Origin: Neckera pumila
Lineage: Eukaryota; Streptophyta; Bryopsida; Hypnales; Neckeraceae
NCBI GenBank assembly: GCA_963969595.1
Contig: OZ018409.1
Location: 9,748,520 to 9,812,519 of the forward strand
Length of the DNA stretch: 64,000 nucleotides
Reading direction: 5' to 3'
The stretch's first letter is position 1. Each line of letters starts with the position of its first letter. Below, piece after piece: positions 48,510 through 59,043 of the stretch. A program made the translations under genes and the position numbers. The notes beneath the pieces are model-generated. The model did no database searches, was not told where the DNA came from, and saw nothing but the letters and a program-made list of their open reading frames with translations.

Positions 48510-48895
48510 TAAATCAAGTATATTTTTTTTCAAGAATTTTTTTTTCAAAAATTTGCTAAGATTGCCCATAAAACAAGAAGCTTCATAACTTTCATATTAC
48601 TAATCCAAATGGAATGAATAAAATCTTTCCACATAGACAAAACTATAATATACAAGGAAAAAAATTTAGAAAAAACATTCTAAATTTTTGTTGCCCACCT
48701 TTGCCTGTTTTGTATTTTTGTGGCATATTGATTGTAGTTCCTAAGCAATGATTGAAATAAACATTATATTCCTAGGAAGCTATTTAGTTCTTCTATCTTG
48801 AAATTTTTTTTAAGAAATCTTACCAAAAATTGAGATCCTAAGTACTTACTTAAACCTTCAAGAGTCCCCCAAGAGAAATTTTGGGACTTTATTCA
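48510..48895 (+). mobile_element. TTAA element family B, right-hand fragment (B6)
   Basis: Shares TTGCCCATAAAACAAGAAG, TAATCCAAATGGAATGAAT and a GGGACTTTA terminus with family B. The TTAA end is lost and the left half is absent. Confidence 0.6.
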
Positions 48896-48899
48896 TGGT

Positions 48900-49147
48900 A
48901 TTAGAGTTGTTTGTAAAGTCCCCCCAGTTTGTAGGGGACTTTTTGCGACAAATTTCCTCCAACGGACTACCCCGCAGGTGACCATGACCCTGCAGGCAAA
49001 GTCTGGACCAAAATTTTTTTTGGTCGATTTGAACGCGAAAGAAAGTTTGGTACCCACTTTTGTATTGATTTTTTGCCCAAAACCTACTTTTTTCACAAAA
49101 CTGCAGGGTTTAAACCCTGGTTTTGGGTACTTTACGAATAACTCTAT
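48900..49147. mobile_element. small terminal-inverted-repeat element, about 250 bp
   Basis: Left TTAGAGTTGTTTGTAAAGTC (48901) pairs with right GTACTTTACGAATAACTCTA (49127-49146). The interior has two further short palindromes (AGTCCCC...GGGGACT and GGGTTTAAACCC). Flanks do not show an unambiguous target duplication, so the superfamily is open. Confidence 0.6.
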
Positions 49148-49897
49148 TGTAAAGAAATCTTACATTTCTAAATGTTGAATGAAAAGTGAACAATCAATGC
49201 TTGGATCTATCCTTCAAATTCTATGTGCGCATCTAAATTTGCAATTAGCCAAACAACCATAACAAATAATGGCCTGCTTTTTGTTGTTGTAATATTGAAA
49301 CCTTTTCAATTAGTTCAAGTGTTAGTGGTTGATTCTAAATTATAGTCAAGCTGTGAAAATTCAAAATAGTGCCATTGGTCAAGTTGAAACTAATTTGAAG
49401 ACCTTTTCTTTAAGAGAGTGATCAATTTTTTAAACTTTCTTGACTTGATTTTCAATGTAAATTGCTCTTTGCAATACAACCAAATGGGTTTATGTTATAA
49501 GAAATAAAATAATTCCCATGACAATGAACAATTGAGATGGAAGAAAAATATAGTGCAATTATTTTGGGCCGTTGATATTAATGGAGTTACTTCAAAAAAT
49601 AAAATATTTCCTTTTGATTTGAATGTACAATGGTGGGGCAAATGCAAGACGCTAAACTTGTCTCACGAAGTGGGATTGATAGGGTGAATTACCCCTGGGA
49701 AAAATGCAAGAATCTTTTATTTGCAACACATAAAAAAATTTGCAAATTTTGAATTCATATTTGCAATTAGAGGCTCCAAATTAGCTTGGGACACAGCTTC
49801 GTGGGATGGGTTTAGCGTCCTACAGCACAAACAAGTGACCCACCCTCCATATTTGCACTGGCGCGACTGAGTGTCGTCGAGGTCCAAGACAAGTATT
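49148..49897. other. intergenic DNA and distal promoter of SYF1
   Basis: AT-rich until about 49780, then GC rises toward the gene. No other feature seen. Confidence 0.4.
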
Positions 49898-49906
49898 AAA
49901 CCCTAA
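49898..49906 (+). promoter_or_regulatory. telo-box AAACCCTAA upstream of SYF1
   Basis: Lies about 190 bases before the start codon in a region of rising GC, consistent with promoter or leader position. Telo-boxes commonly mark plant genes of growth and RNA metabolism. Confidence 0.55.
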
Positions 49907-50094
49907 ACCTCAGTGCTGCGAGAGCTTTGGAGGGCTTCGTTGCTCATCCCCGAGATCGAGCGGGCGCTTGGAGAAGAGGGCAAGGCAAGGACTACCAGCA
50001 TGACAATCCCGTAGGGCGAGAGAATTTGTTTCATTTTGTGAATTGAGTGCATTAGGGTTCCCTCCTTGGATTGCCCGTCCGTTTGAGCTACGAG

Positions 50095-53000
50095 ATGGTG
50101 GCCGTGGATCTCTATCCCTCCCAGGAGGATTTGTTTTACGAGGAGGAGATTCTGCGAAACCCTTACTCCTTGAAGCTATGGTGGCGCTACGTGAAGGCGC
50201 GGGGCGATGCGCCCGCGAAGAAGCGGCATGTGTTGTATGAACGTGCGGTCAGGGCTTTACCTGGGAGTTACAAGCTCTGGCACGCATATTTGAAGGAGAA
50301 GGTAGACGGAGTGAGGGGCTTGTCACTTTCGAGCTCTAGCTATGAGTCGCTTAATAACACATTTGAGCGTGCTTTGGTCACTATGCACAAGATGCCTCGC
50401 TTGTGGATTATGTATTTGCAAACCCTAACGCAGCAGAAGCTTCTGACGCGCACGCGGCGGACGTTCGATCGGGCGCTCTGTGCGCTCGCTGTTACACAGC
50501 ACGACCGAATTTGGGAGATTTATTTGAAGTTCGTCTCGCAGCAAGGAGTTCCCATTGAGACTTCGTTGAGAGTGTACCGGCGGTTTTTGAAATACGACCC
50601 GACTCATGTGGAGGATTTTATTGAGTTTTTGCAGTCGTCGGAGCTTTGGCAGGAAGCTGCGGAGCGGTTGGCTCAGGTGCTTAATGATGAGAGTTTTTAT
50701 TCTCGCCAAGGCAAGACGCGACATCAGCTTTGGTTGAGTTTGTGTCAGCTGTTGACCACGCATACGAAAGAGGTGTCGGGTCTGCAGGTTGACGCTATTA
50801 TTCGTGGTGGAATTAAGCGTTTCACGAATGAGGTCGGTCGGTTGTGGACGTCGCTGGCTGATTATTATATCAGGTGTGGTCTGTTTGAAAAAGCTAGAGA
50901 TGTGTTCGAAGAAGGAGTGATGAGCGTGGTGACTGTGCGGGATTTCAGCATTGTTTTTGATGCATATTCGCAATTTGAAGAGAGCATATTAGCCGCGAAG
51001 ATGGAGCAAGCGGGTTTGAGTAACGGCGGAGAGCAGATAGAAGAGGTGGATGAGGTTGAGTTGGATCCCAATGGACAAGCGACGTTTGAGAAATGGATCA
51101 AGAAGCCGTTCTGGCTGAATGAAGAAAATGATGTTGACTTGCGCCTTGCTCGGTTGGAGAATCTTATGGAGCGGCGGCCTGAGCTAGTGAGCAGTGTGCT
51201 TCTGCGACAAAATCCACATAATGTTCATGAGTGGCACAAGCGGGTGAAGCTGTTTGCTGGTAACCCTACAAAGCAAGTCTTGACGTACACGGAAGCTGTT
51301 AGGACAGTAGATGCTGCGAAAGCTGTCGGAAAGCCTCATACTCTATGGGTGGCATTTGCCAAGCTGTACGAATCTCATGCTGATGTTGACAATGCCAGAG
51401 TAATTTTTGAGAAGGCAGTAATGGTTAATTACAAGGCTGTAGACGACCTTGCCAGTGTATGGTGTGAGTGGGCTGAGATGGAGCTTCGGCACAAGAATTT
51501 CAAGGGTGCGTTGGACCTGATGCAGCGTGCTACAGCTGAACCGTCTGTTGCTGTCAAACGAAAAGGTACGTGGCTAGTAGTTCACCGTATTTATTTGGGG
51601 ATATTTAACTCAAAGTTTTTGGTTGGATACTCGACAATATTTGCTAGTAGAGCCTCTTTGCAAGAGTGCGTTTATTAGTTATTCCCGGGAAAGAGAAACT
51701 AATGGTTCATCCACTTATCTTTTATTCGTATTTGCAGTGGCTGAGCAAGGGGAGGAACCGGTACAGCTGAAATTGCACAAGTCTTTGAAGTTGTGGTCAT
51801 TCTACGTCGACTTGGAAGAGAGCTTGGGCACTTTGGACAGTACCCGCAAAATCTATGAGAGGATGTTTGATCTCAAGATTATGACCCCACAAATCGTCCT
51901 GAATTATACTGCCCTACTCGAGGTGATAATATCCTTCTTTCGTGAACAATGATTATGACTGATCGTGAATTGTGTTCGAGAGTGCTCTCTCTTGGACTGC
52001 TTTTCTACAGCTTTATTATTTTGTTCTAAACTTTTCAATTTTGCTATCTATTACTAAAAGCTTATATTTTTACTTTACTGCAGGAGCATAAGTTCTTTGA
52101 GGATGCTTTCAAAGTTTATGAGAGAGGAGTCCAAGTATTCAAGTATCCTCATGTGCGCCTTATCTGGTCTATGTATTTGGATAAGTTCGTGAACCGCTAT
52201 GGAGGGAAGAAGTTAGAGCGTGCACGTGATTTGTTTGAGCAGGCTTTGAAAGAGGTAAGGTCCATCATTTCCTCGCACGCATCTCAGTTGTTAGTGATAC
52301 TGTAAACATGAGTCCCAAATGTTGCTAGTAATGTTGCAAGTAATGAATGTACAATTGATGTGTTCCCTACTGGCATACATGACAATTCCTAATTTAGCGC
52401 TAGACGCTTGCTGTGCACGAGAATTGGTTCTCAAGTTTGAATTGTTTTGTAGGTGCCGGAAGCAGATGCGAAACCTCTTTATCTACAGTATGCGAAGTTG
52501 GAAGAGGACCATGGGCTCGCCAGGCATGCACTGGCTGTGTACGAGCGTGCTACCAAGGCGGTTGCAGATAATGAAAAATTAGGAATTTATGAAATTTATA
52601 TTGCAAGAGCAGCGGAATTTTTTGGTTTGCCAAGGACACGGCAAATATACGAGGTATGCCAGCTTACTGTGTTAGGTGATATTGAGGCTCTTTTGGTGCG
52701 TTTTTTTTTTTTTTTCAATCGACTTGGCTAGTGTGCAATGAATGTGACATGTTGCAGTGCTAAATCTCAGATGTTCTTGTCTTGCAGCTGATTTGCACGT
52801 GATTGATTCGTTGCGTATATTAAGTCTTTGTGGATATTATGATTATTTCTGGTTGAGCATGATACTATATTCTGCTGACTTTTAAGTTGTGGGAAACACT
52901 GCAGCATGCAATTGAGTCTGGGCTACCAGACAAGGATGTGAAAACTATGTGCATCAAGTATGCTGAACTTGAGCGAAATCTAGGAGAAATAGATCGAGCT

Positions 53001-53741
53001 CGAGCTATATATGTACACGCATCACAGTCAGCGGACCCGCGTTCAGATACAGAGTTCTGGAGCAAGTGGAATGACTTTGAAGTTCAGCATGGCAATGAGG
53101 ATACTTTCCGGGAAATGTTACGCATTAAGCGAAGTGTAACTGCTAGCTACAGCCAAGTAAGGATATCCCTCATTTTGTTAATGTTGGCAAGTTTGTCATG
53201 ATGTGTATGTGATATATTGGTCACAGATTGAGGTCACATTTTTTTGGTCAAACCTGACAGTGGATATTTCTTGTTTCACGGTGTACAGATGCACTTTATT
53301 CTTCCCGAGTACCTTATGCAGACACAGGCGGGCAAGGTATCGATGGAGGATGCTGTGGATGCTCTAGCAGGGGCAGGTGTTTCGCGCGAGGATGGAATGG
53401 CTGCACTGGAGAAAGAAATGGCTTCTGCCGAGAAAGAGGGCATGAAATCATTGGGTTTTGTTAGCGCAGGAGTTCAGTCGCAGACTGATGGTGCAGCAGG
53501 TCTTGAGAGGGGCAAAAACGATGCAAACGATGAAGAGATTGGACTAGAGGATGACGAAGAGGAAGAAGAGGGCGCAGGTGTAGACGTGACTGAAAAGTCT
53601 GTTCCCGACGCTGTGTTTGGAAACCTGGCTAAGATTAGGAACGCAGAAGATGAGAGTCATGAGAGAGGAGACAAGAGAGAACTTACAGATGCTGAGCCTT
53701 TGGGTGCGAAAGAGAGGTTCAAGAGGCTAAAGAAGCAGTAG
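50095..53741 (+). CDS. SYF1: pre-mRNA-splicing factor SYF1 (XAB2/Clf-family HAT-repeat protein), 6 exons
   Basis: Exons 50095-51565, 51738-51922, 52084-52254, 52453-52653, 52905-53156 and 53289-53741 join in phase to 910 residues, the usual length for plant SYF1. The protein begins MVAVDLYPSQEDLFYEEE, the conserved N-terminus. It is made of half-a-TPR repeats such as ALPGSYKLWHAYL, NNTFERALVTMHKMPRLW, LDSTRKIYERMFDL and IDRARAIYVHASQ. TEFWSKWNDFEVQHGNEDT and HFILPEYLMQTQ are typical of the C-terminal part, followed by an acidic linker and basic tail KERFKRLKKQ. SYF1 (XAB2 in animals) is a scaffold of the Prp19-associated NineTeen Complex that activates the spliceosome in the nucleus; XAB2 also acts in transcription-coupled repair. 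ATG at 50095 is the first in frame after an untranslated leader. More than half of the protein lies in exon 1. Confidence 0.96.
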
Positions 53742-55150
53742 GTTAGAGGTAAACGTTAGCTGCAATATTGCTTTTGATGGCAGGTAGTTATCACGTGGCA
53801 CAATTGTAAATTAATTTGTTAAAGAAATGTGTTCAAGATGTACTTTTGGAGTTTTAGTATCGCTTTTTCACGCGCCGTGAAGTGAACACATTTCCAAACC
53901 CATAATTCTTCAAAGTTCTCGATAAGAAGAAACATTATGTTCCAGGTCTGGAGTAGTACATTTTGCGAGCTCTTTAGCCAGTAAGTCAATTTGCTTCTAC
54001 CCAACTACTGGTGTTTACGATTTGTTTTATTTTATTTCCTGTCAGTGCACTCGACGGTTTCTTATTTTAGCAACTTATTTTTGAATTCCTACTTTAATCA
54101 TCTCATTTTTTACAGTATGTGAACCACTGAAGCTGTTTTGCCTAATTGATGCAGGTATGACACTCTAGTACGGACGAACCACTCAAGTGCACATTACTCA
54201 GGACTCGTCCATCTGAGGAATGGTGGTTTAACATGAGCCTATGTTTCAGAACCACTTCTGTGGTGGGGATATGGAGAAGGTCACCCGAGTTGGAGAAGAC
54301 TTCTGGGGAATGCATTCCAAGGTACTGCTGCAACAGTATGTATCAGGTTCTGGATTGTGCTTTGGCTGCCGACGAAGGAAGAGACATTGCGAACACACAA
54401 ATACACCCAATTTTTTTGAATTTCTTTGATATAAATATGATCGACAGAATTAGTAAATTTGAAGTCTACTTCCTTCAAGAGTATTTAATGGTGAATTCTA
54501 TGAACTATTTCAGTTAATCTAGTGTAGCCTATATGAAATTTCCTTATAATTTATTTTTGAAATTCACAATCATCACCTATACAAGTTGGAATTCTATAGC
54601 ATGTTTTGTGGTTAAACTAAGAAGATTAGAAAATGATGTTTTTTGTATTACTTTTTTCAACACCAATTTCAAGAATAAAGTAAGAAAAACAAATTGTTAT
54701 AAAAGTTAGAACATTTCAATACTTTTTTAATTCTACAGTGTCGAAAAAAATGTTGAAATTATTTTTTGACATGTTTAGTGTTGAAAAAAGAGTTGGAAAT
54801 ATCTACTGTTGGAAAAGTGTAAAAAAAAAGTGTTGGAAAAAGTGCTGAAAAGAGTGTCTAAGAAAATAATGAAAAAATGTCTTTCACTTTGAACATTATA
54901 ATAAGAAACAATTTGGATTTGATTTGGCTTCCTCTTGCTTTTCAAGGAAACTTAATTGAAAAATATTTTGAGGGATTGTGATCCTTGGAAAGAAGAGATT
55001 AGTAGTGCAATTAGTGTTAGATAGATACATCATCTCAAATAAGTTACAAAAATTCACACATTGAATTTTTGTAACTTATTCGTGTAATTTCATACATATT
55101 GAATTTTCATTACTAACTAGTGTGACCCTGTGTCGTTGGCCCAATTTTCA
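53742..55150. other. 3' flank of SYF1 and intergenic DNA
   Basis: The first few hundred bases are likely 3' UTR. Around 54720-54870 the word TGTTGGAAAAAGTG is repeated in degenerate form. No gene supported. Confidence 0.4.
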
Positions 55151-55246
55151 TCTACTCCCGGTTCCACTCTCGGTTCTACTTCCAATTCTACTCCCAGTTC
55201 TACTTCCGATTCTACTCCCAGTTCTACTCCCGGTTCCACTCCCAGT
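55151..55246 (+). repeat. 12-bp minisatellite, about 8 units
   Basis: Degenerate units of TCTACTCCCAGT. In one frame it would encode a Ser/Thr/Pro repeat, but that frame has a stop shortly upstream, no ATG and a stop at about 55287, so a coding role is unsupported. Confidence 0.85.
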
Positions 55247-56136
55247 ACCAAGAACGCCACCAAAATCAAAGTAAAAGTAATTTTCTAAATTTTTAATCAA
55301 TAAATACTTTGAAATTCAATAACTTTTGCACCACCGCTCCAAACGCCATGAAATCAAGCCGGTGCACCCCTCCTCGGCGAGAGCTTTTCGACAGTATCAA
55401 GCACGTGGCCGGAGGACGCATGGTCAGGAAGTTGTCCATGCTACAAACAAAACAAACAAACAAACAGCCTCATTTAAGGTATTGATGATTATAAAGAGAG
55501 GATCTAAATCTCATGGTTTGCATTTATGTTGCCTTGGATAATCGGTGTGGGAGTGGATAATGGAAGGTAGCTTGGGTATTTGAAAATTGCGGATAGGAAT
55601 GGGTAGTGCCAAAAAAATCATTTAAATTTATTTTTTTGGCCATATCTTTAGGCATTCTTTTTAACACTTGTTGTGATATTTTTTTTGAGACATGAATAAA
55701 AAAAAAGCCATGAGATTACAATGATACGTCTATTCTATATTAGTATTTAAAAAATCAACTACATAAGAAAAATAATTAAATCTAGTGTACTCCCAAGTGA
55801 TTTTCAAATGTCAATTCAAATGCATATTTTCAAGGTGAAACAAATAAAATACTCAATCTATGAAAGTTATTAACAAATTTTGGTACAAAATATAAAAGTC
55901 AATCTAAAAGCATTTTCTAAAGGTATAACAATAAGAAAATCTTTGAAGATTGTTAAGAAAAGAACAATGTAATTTTTAAGCAATCCAAAAATATATAAAT
56001 TATCAAGGTTTATGTGATTTAAGGGATAATTTGAAAAGTCTTTAGCGAATAGGGTATAAAACAAAAGATCTGCACTATTTGATGAAAAGATATGATGTAG
56101 GTGAAGACAAATAAAAGGTAAAGCAATAAAATATCG
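55247..56136. other. intergenic DNA
   Basis: A GC-richer patch at 55325-55440 is followed by an (ACAA)n run at 55444-55465. It may be a fragment of a mobile element, but nothing identifies it. The rest is AT-rich. Confidence 0.3.
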
Positions 56137-56496
56137 TTAACCTATAAAGGTCCAAGTATGCCTTCGGGGGACACTTGGGACTTTGGGCAAGCTTGTTCAA
56201 ACTTCATATTCAATATGATTTTTTCAAATTTTTTTTGAGCGTGTAGTTTCTCATAAGCTTTGTGTGGATACAAATTTTGTCAAAATCCGACTTATTCTCA
56301 AAAAGTTATGAACATTTGAATAAAAATTTCATTTTGTTCTATTGCTACCCCTCAGCAATCTCCCTTTGACTCTTGAGCGGCAATAGAGGTGGCAAGAGAA
56401 GGGAGTTACGCTATTGTTATGCCTATTGGGAGGTCACATTAGGCTTTAGGAGCTTCTAAAAGTTAGAGATTTTGAGGTTTTCCATTTTTTTTCTTC

Positions 56497-56667
56497 CACT
56501 ACAAGGGAGCAGTGTCAATTCGGACATTTTTTTGTCAATTTTTTGTCAATTTGGACATTATTTTGTCAATTTTCTGTCAATTCAGACATTTTTTTGACAG
56601 GATTCTGTCAATTCGGACATTTTAGTCAATTAGGACGTGTCAATTCGGACACTATTTTCTTGTAGGA
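56497..56667. mobile_element. small CACTA-like element with GTCAATTCGGACA repeats
   Basis: Left CACTACAAGGGAGCAGTGTC and right GACACTATTTTCTTGTAG are inverted. Inside, GTCAATT(C/T)GGACATTTTTTT-type units recur about five times in both orientations. The last terminal bases are mutated (TAGGA for TAGTG) and a target duplication is not clear. Confidence 0.5.
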
Positions 56668-57057
56668 ATTCCTACTTCTCAAGTATCAGTGCATCTTCAA
56701 TTCACCGTTCAGATTTTCTATATCTAAAAATATGCGATGGGAAAATTTATTCAAAAATGACCTAGTGTATTGTCAATTCTTGGGACATTGTGGCAAATTT
56801 TAATTTTTTTGAATGTCTTACTCGTCTTGGATTGCCTTGAAAATCAGCATGCGCATGCCTAACATGTTTTTCCACAAGGAAGATTTTTAAATTCAAGGTC
56901 TATAGTAGAAAAAAATTCAGTAAATGGCGGTCAAAGGCATCTGAAATTTTCGGGCACAATGGAAAAAAAAAAAAAAAAAAAAAAAATTTGAATGCAAATA
57001 TCTTTCAATCTGTATGGTCAAACCTTATGAAATTTTTACTACATATTTTCATACAAG

Positions 57058-57699
57058 TTAACCCCTAAATGCCCAAGGCACCAAAATCTAGAGTTTGCAA
57101 AATTTGGAAGTTAATAAAATCTAACCAAGCTGCAATTTTTAGTAGTTTATATTTTTAGAAAGTTCTTCTTGAAGTCTACTTTTAGCACCAAAAATCCGAT
57201 CTTGAAAAAAGTGGTAGTGATTTTTTTGTTCAAGTTTTTGTACAAGGGTACCCAGTGCAATCTTAACTTCCTGTAGTGTTGAGAATTCTTGGAAATGAGC
57301 CTGAAATACACTAGATCTTGGAGAAACAATCACATTCAAAATTCATTTAAAAAAATTGTAGAGTAGATTTTAAGAAGCCATAAATTGATCAAGGTTATAC
57401 AAGTTAGGCCCTTTAACCTCATATTTTTTTGATCATCAACTTTTTAGACTTATTTAGGTAAAGAAGATTGAAAGATTTTTGCAGTTTTAGCACCCTCATG
57501 GTCAAGCATTATAATCTTTCACTCCATAAGTGATATTGTTGTGTTTTCTTTTTTTATGAGATCTCTAACATGTCTAGTTTGAATTTGTACGGTTACAATT
57601 CAAAAAAAATTGATACAACTTATCAAAATGTTGGCATTTTGTTGAATTTAGAGCAAATTCCAGGAAGCCCAAAACAGGCCTTGGGCATTTAGGGATTAA
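57058..57699 (-). mobile_element. TTAA element A2, nested in B8
   Basis: TTAA at 57058 and 57696 bound CCCCTAAATGCCC and GGGCATTTAGGGA. It is the inverse-oriented sibling of A1 (12866-13509), alignable end to end. Removing one TTAA restores AAGTTAACTACAAGATCC, which corresponds to the intact AGGATCTTGTACTTAACTT of B1 at 8198-8216. No coding capacity. Confidence 0.88.
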
Positions 57700-57823
57700 C
57701 TACAAGATCCTATGGTTACATTTCCCAAAAAAACATTTAGAAAACTTTTTTGATGAATGCTCTAGAAATGGCAGTTTTGGGTGGTTTTTGAGTTAAAAAA
57801 GGCCTTGGGCCTTCAGGGGTTAA

Positions 57824-59040
57824 AGGGACAATCTACTTAAACAACAATGAGGCTTATAAATTGTTGTAGATAAGAAAAAAACCACAAGAGTTGAATGCAA
57901 TGAGTAGAATCCATCCAAAGAGCAAAAAATAGTACGGAGTACTTAGGAATAAAAAAGAGCCAGAATGAAATAAAAATGTGGAAGGATATTGTTGATTAAA
58001 TAATTGCAAGATCTCTTCTTATAAGTCCCTAAATTAAGGACTAGGGAATAGGAAGCCAATATTCAACTCTAGTCATTGGATAGATGTTAGAAACCATCAT
58101 TTAACATTATTGATTGGAAAAGGGTTTTAAGGATTCTTTTTGTTACTCCATGATGATTAATACTATTGAAGGTTCATTAAAAATCTTTCACCTTAACCCT
58201 TGAGCACCCCAGCTCTTCAAATATGGCCTCTCCACCATGAAAGATGTCGTTGTTTGACTATTATAGTCTTTTCAATGGTACGGTCAAAGGACATGTCCTT
58301 TTCCCTCTAGCTTCGGGCTTGTCTTCACTACCAATAGGTACGGTCAATTTATGTGGATTTTTTTAGGTGATAGTTTGATTGGAATGAATTGAGGAAGGTC
58401 TGAATTTTAGTAAACATGAGCTGGGCCCTCGGGGGTTAAAAGTATGTCTTTTAAGCAATAATCTACAAAAATTTGAAGTGTCATGCAATAGAGTAATTTT
58501 TAAAAACTTTTCACATAATCAATCCTTTTCACTATTTTTTTTAAATAGAATTTCACAACATACAAAAATTTAGATTATTTTTTCACTTTTCATTTATGAT
58601 TGTATAACCAATAGGCCAATTTTTGGAATATATTTGGCATAGATCAATTTGGTTGCTACATATAATTTTAAGGGAAAATGAAGTTTTGTTTTGTTTATGT
58701 GGCTCTTAGGAATCTAAGATCTCTTATTTTCTACAACTTGCCAAACTAGTCGGGCATACTGGAACCATTGAAAAGTCTTTGGAATGGAAGTTTTTGTACA
58801 ACAAATTTCATGCCATTTTGCCTAAAGGTGAGAATATACTCCCACAATCCCAAAATGATTGTCTATCTTTCTAAAAATAGATGTCCAAAAATGATTTTCC
58901 ACTACTTCAAATTTAGTTATATGAAGATGCAATTTATAAAATAGTCAATATGTCACACTAAGAGTTTTAATTTAGTTAGATGAAGATACAATTCATGAAA
59001 TAGTCAATGTCATTTCTACAAAGACACACAGTTCATGAAA
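57824..59040. other. AT-rich intergenic DNA
   Basis: No gene or element boundary recognised. A possible decayed TTAA-type end (CCTTAACCCTTGAGCACC) lies near 58193. Confidence 0.35.
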
Positions 59041-59043
59041 TAG

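Larger units (their letters stand above)
56137..57823 (-). mobile_element. TTAA element B8, carrying nested insertions
   Basis: Outer termini TTAACCTATAAAGGTCC (56137) and GGCCTTCAGGGGTTAA (ending 57823) are family B in inverse orientation. It is interrupted by A2 (57058-57699) at the family-B site AAGTTAACTACAAGATCC and by a small CACTA-like element (56497-56667). Without A2 the length is about 1.05 kb, in the family range. No coding capacity. Confidence 0.78.
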
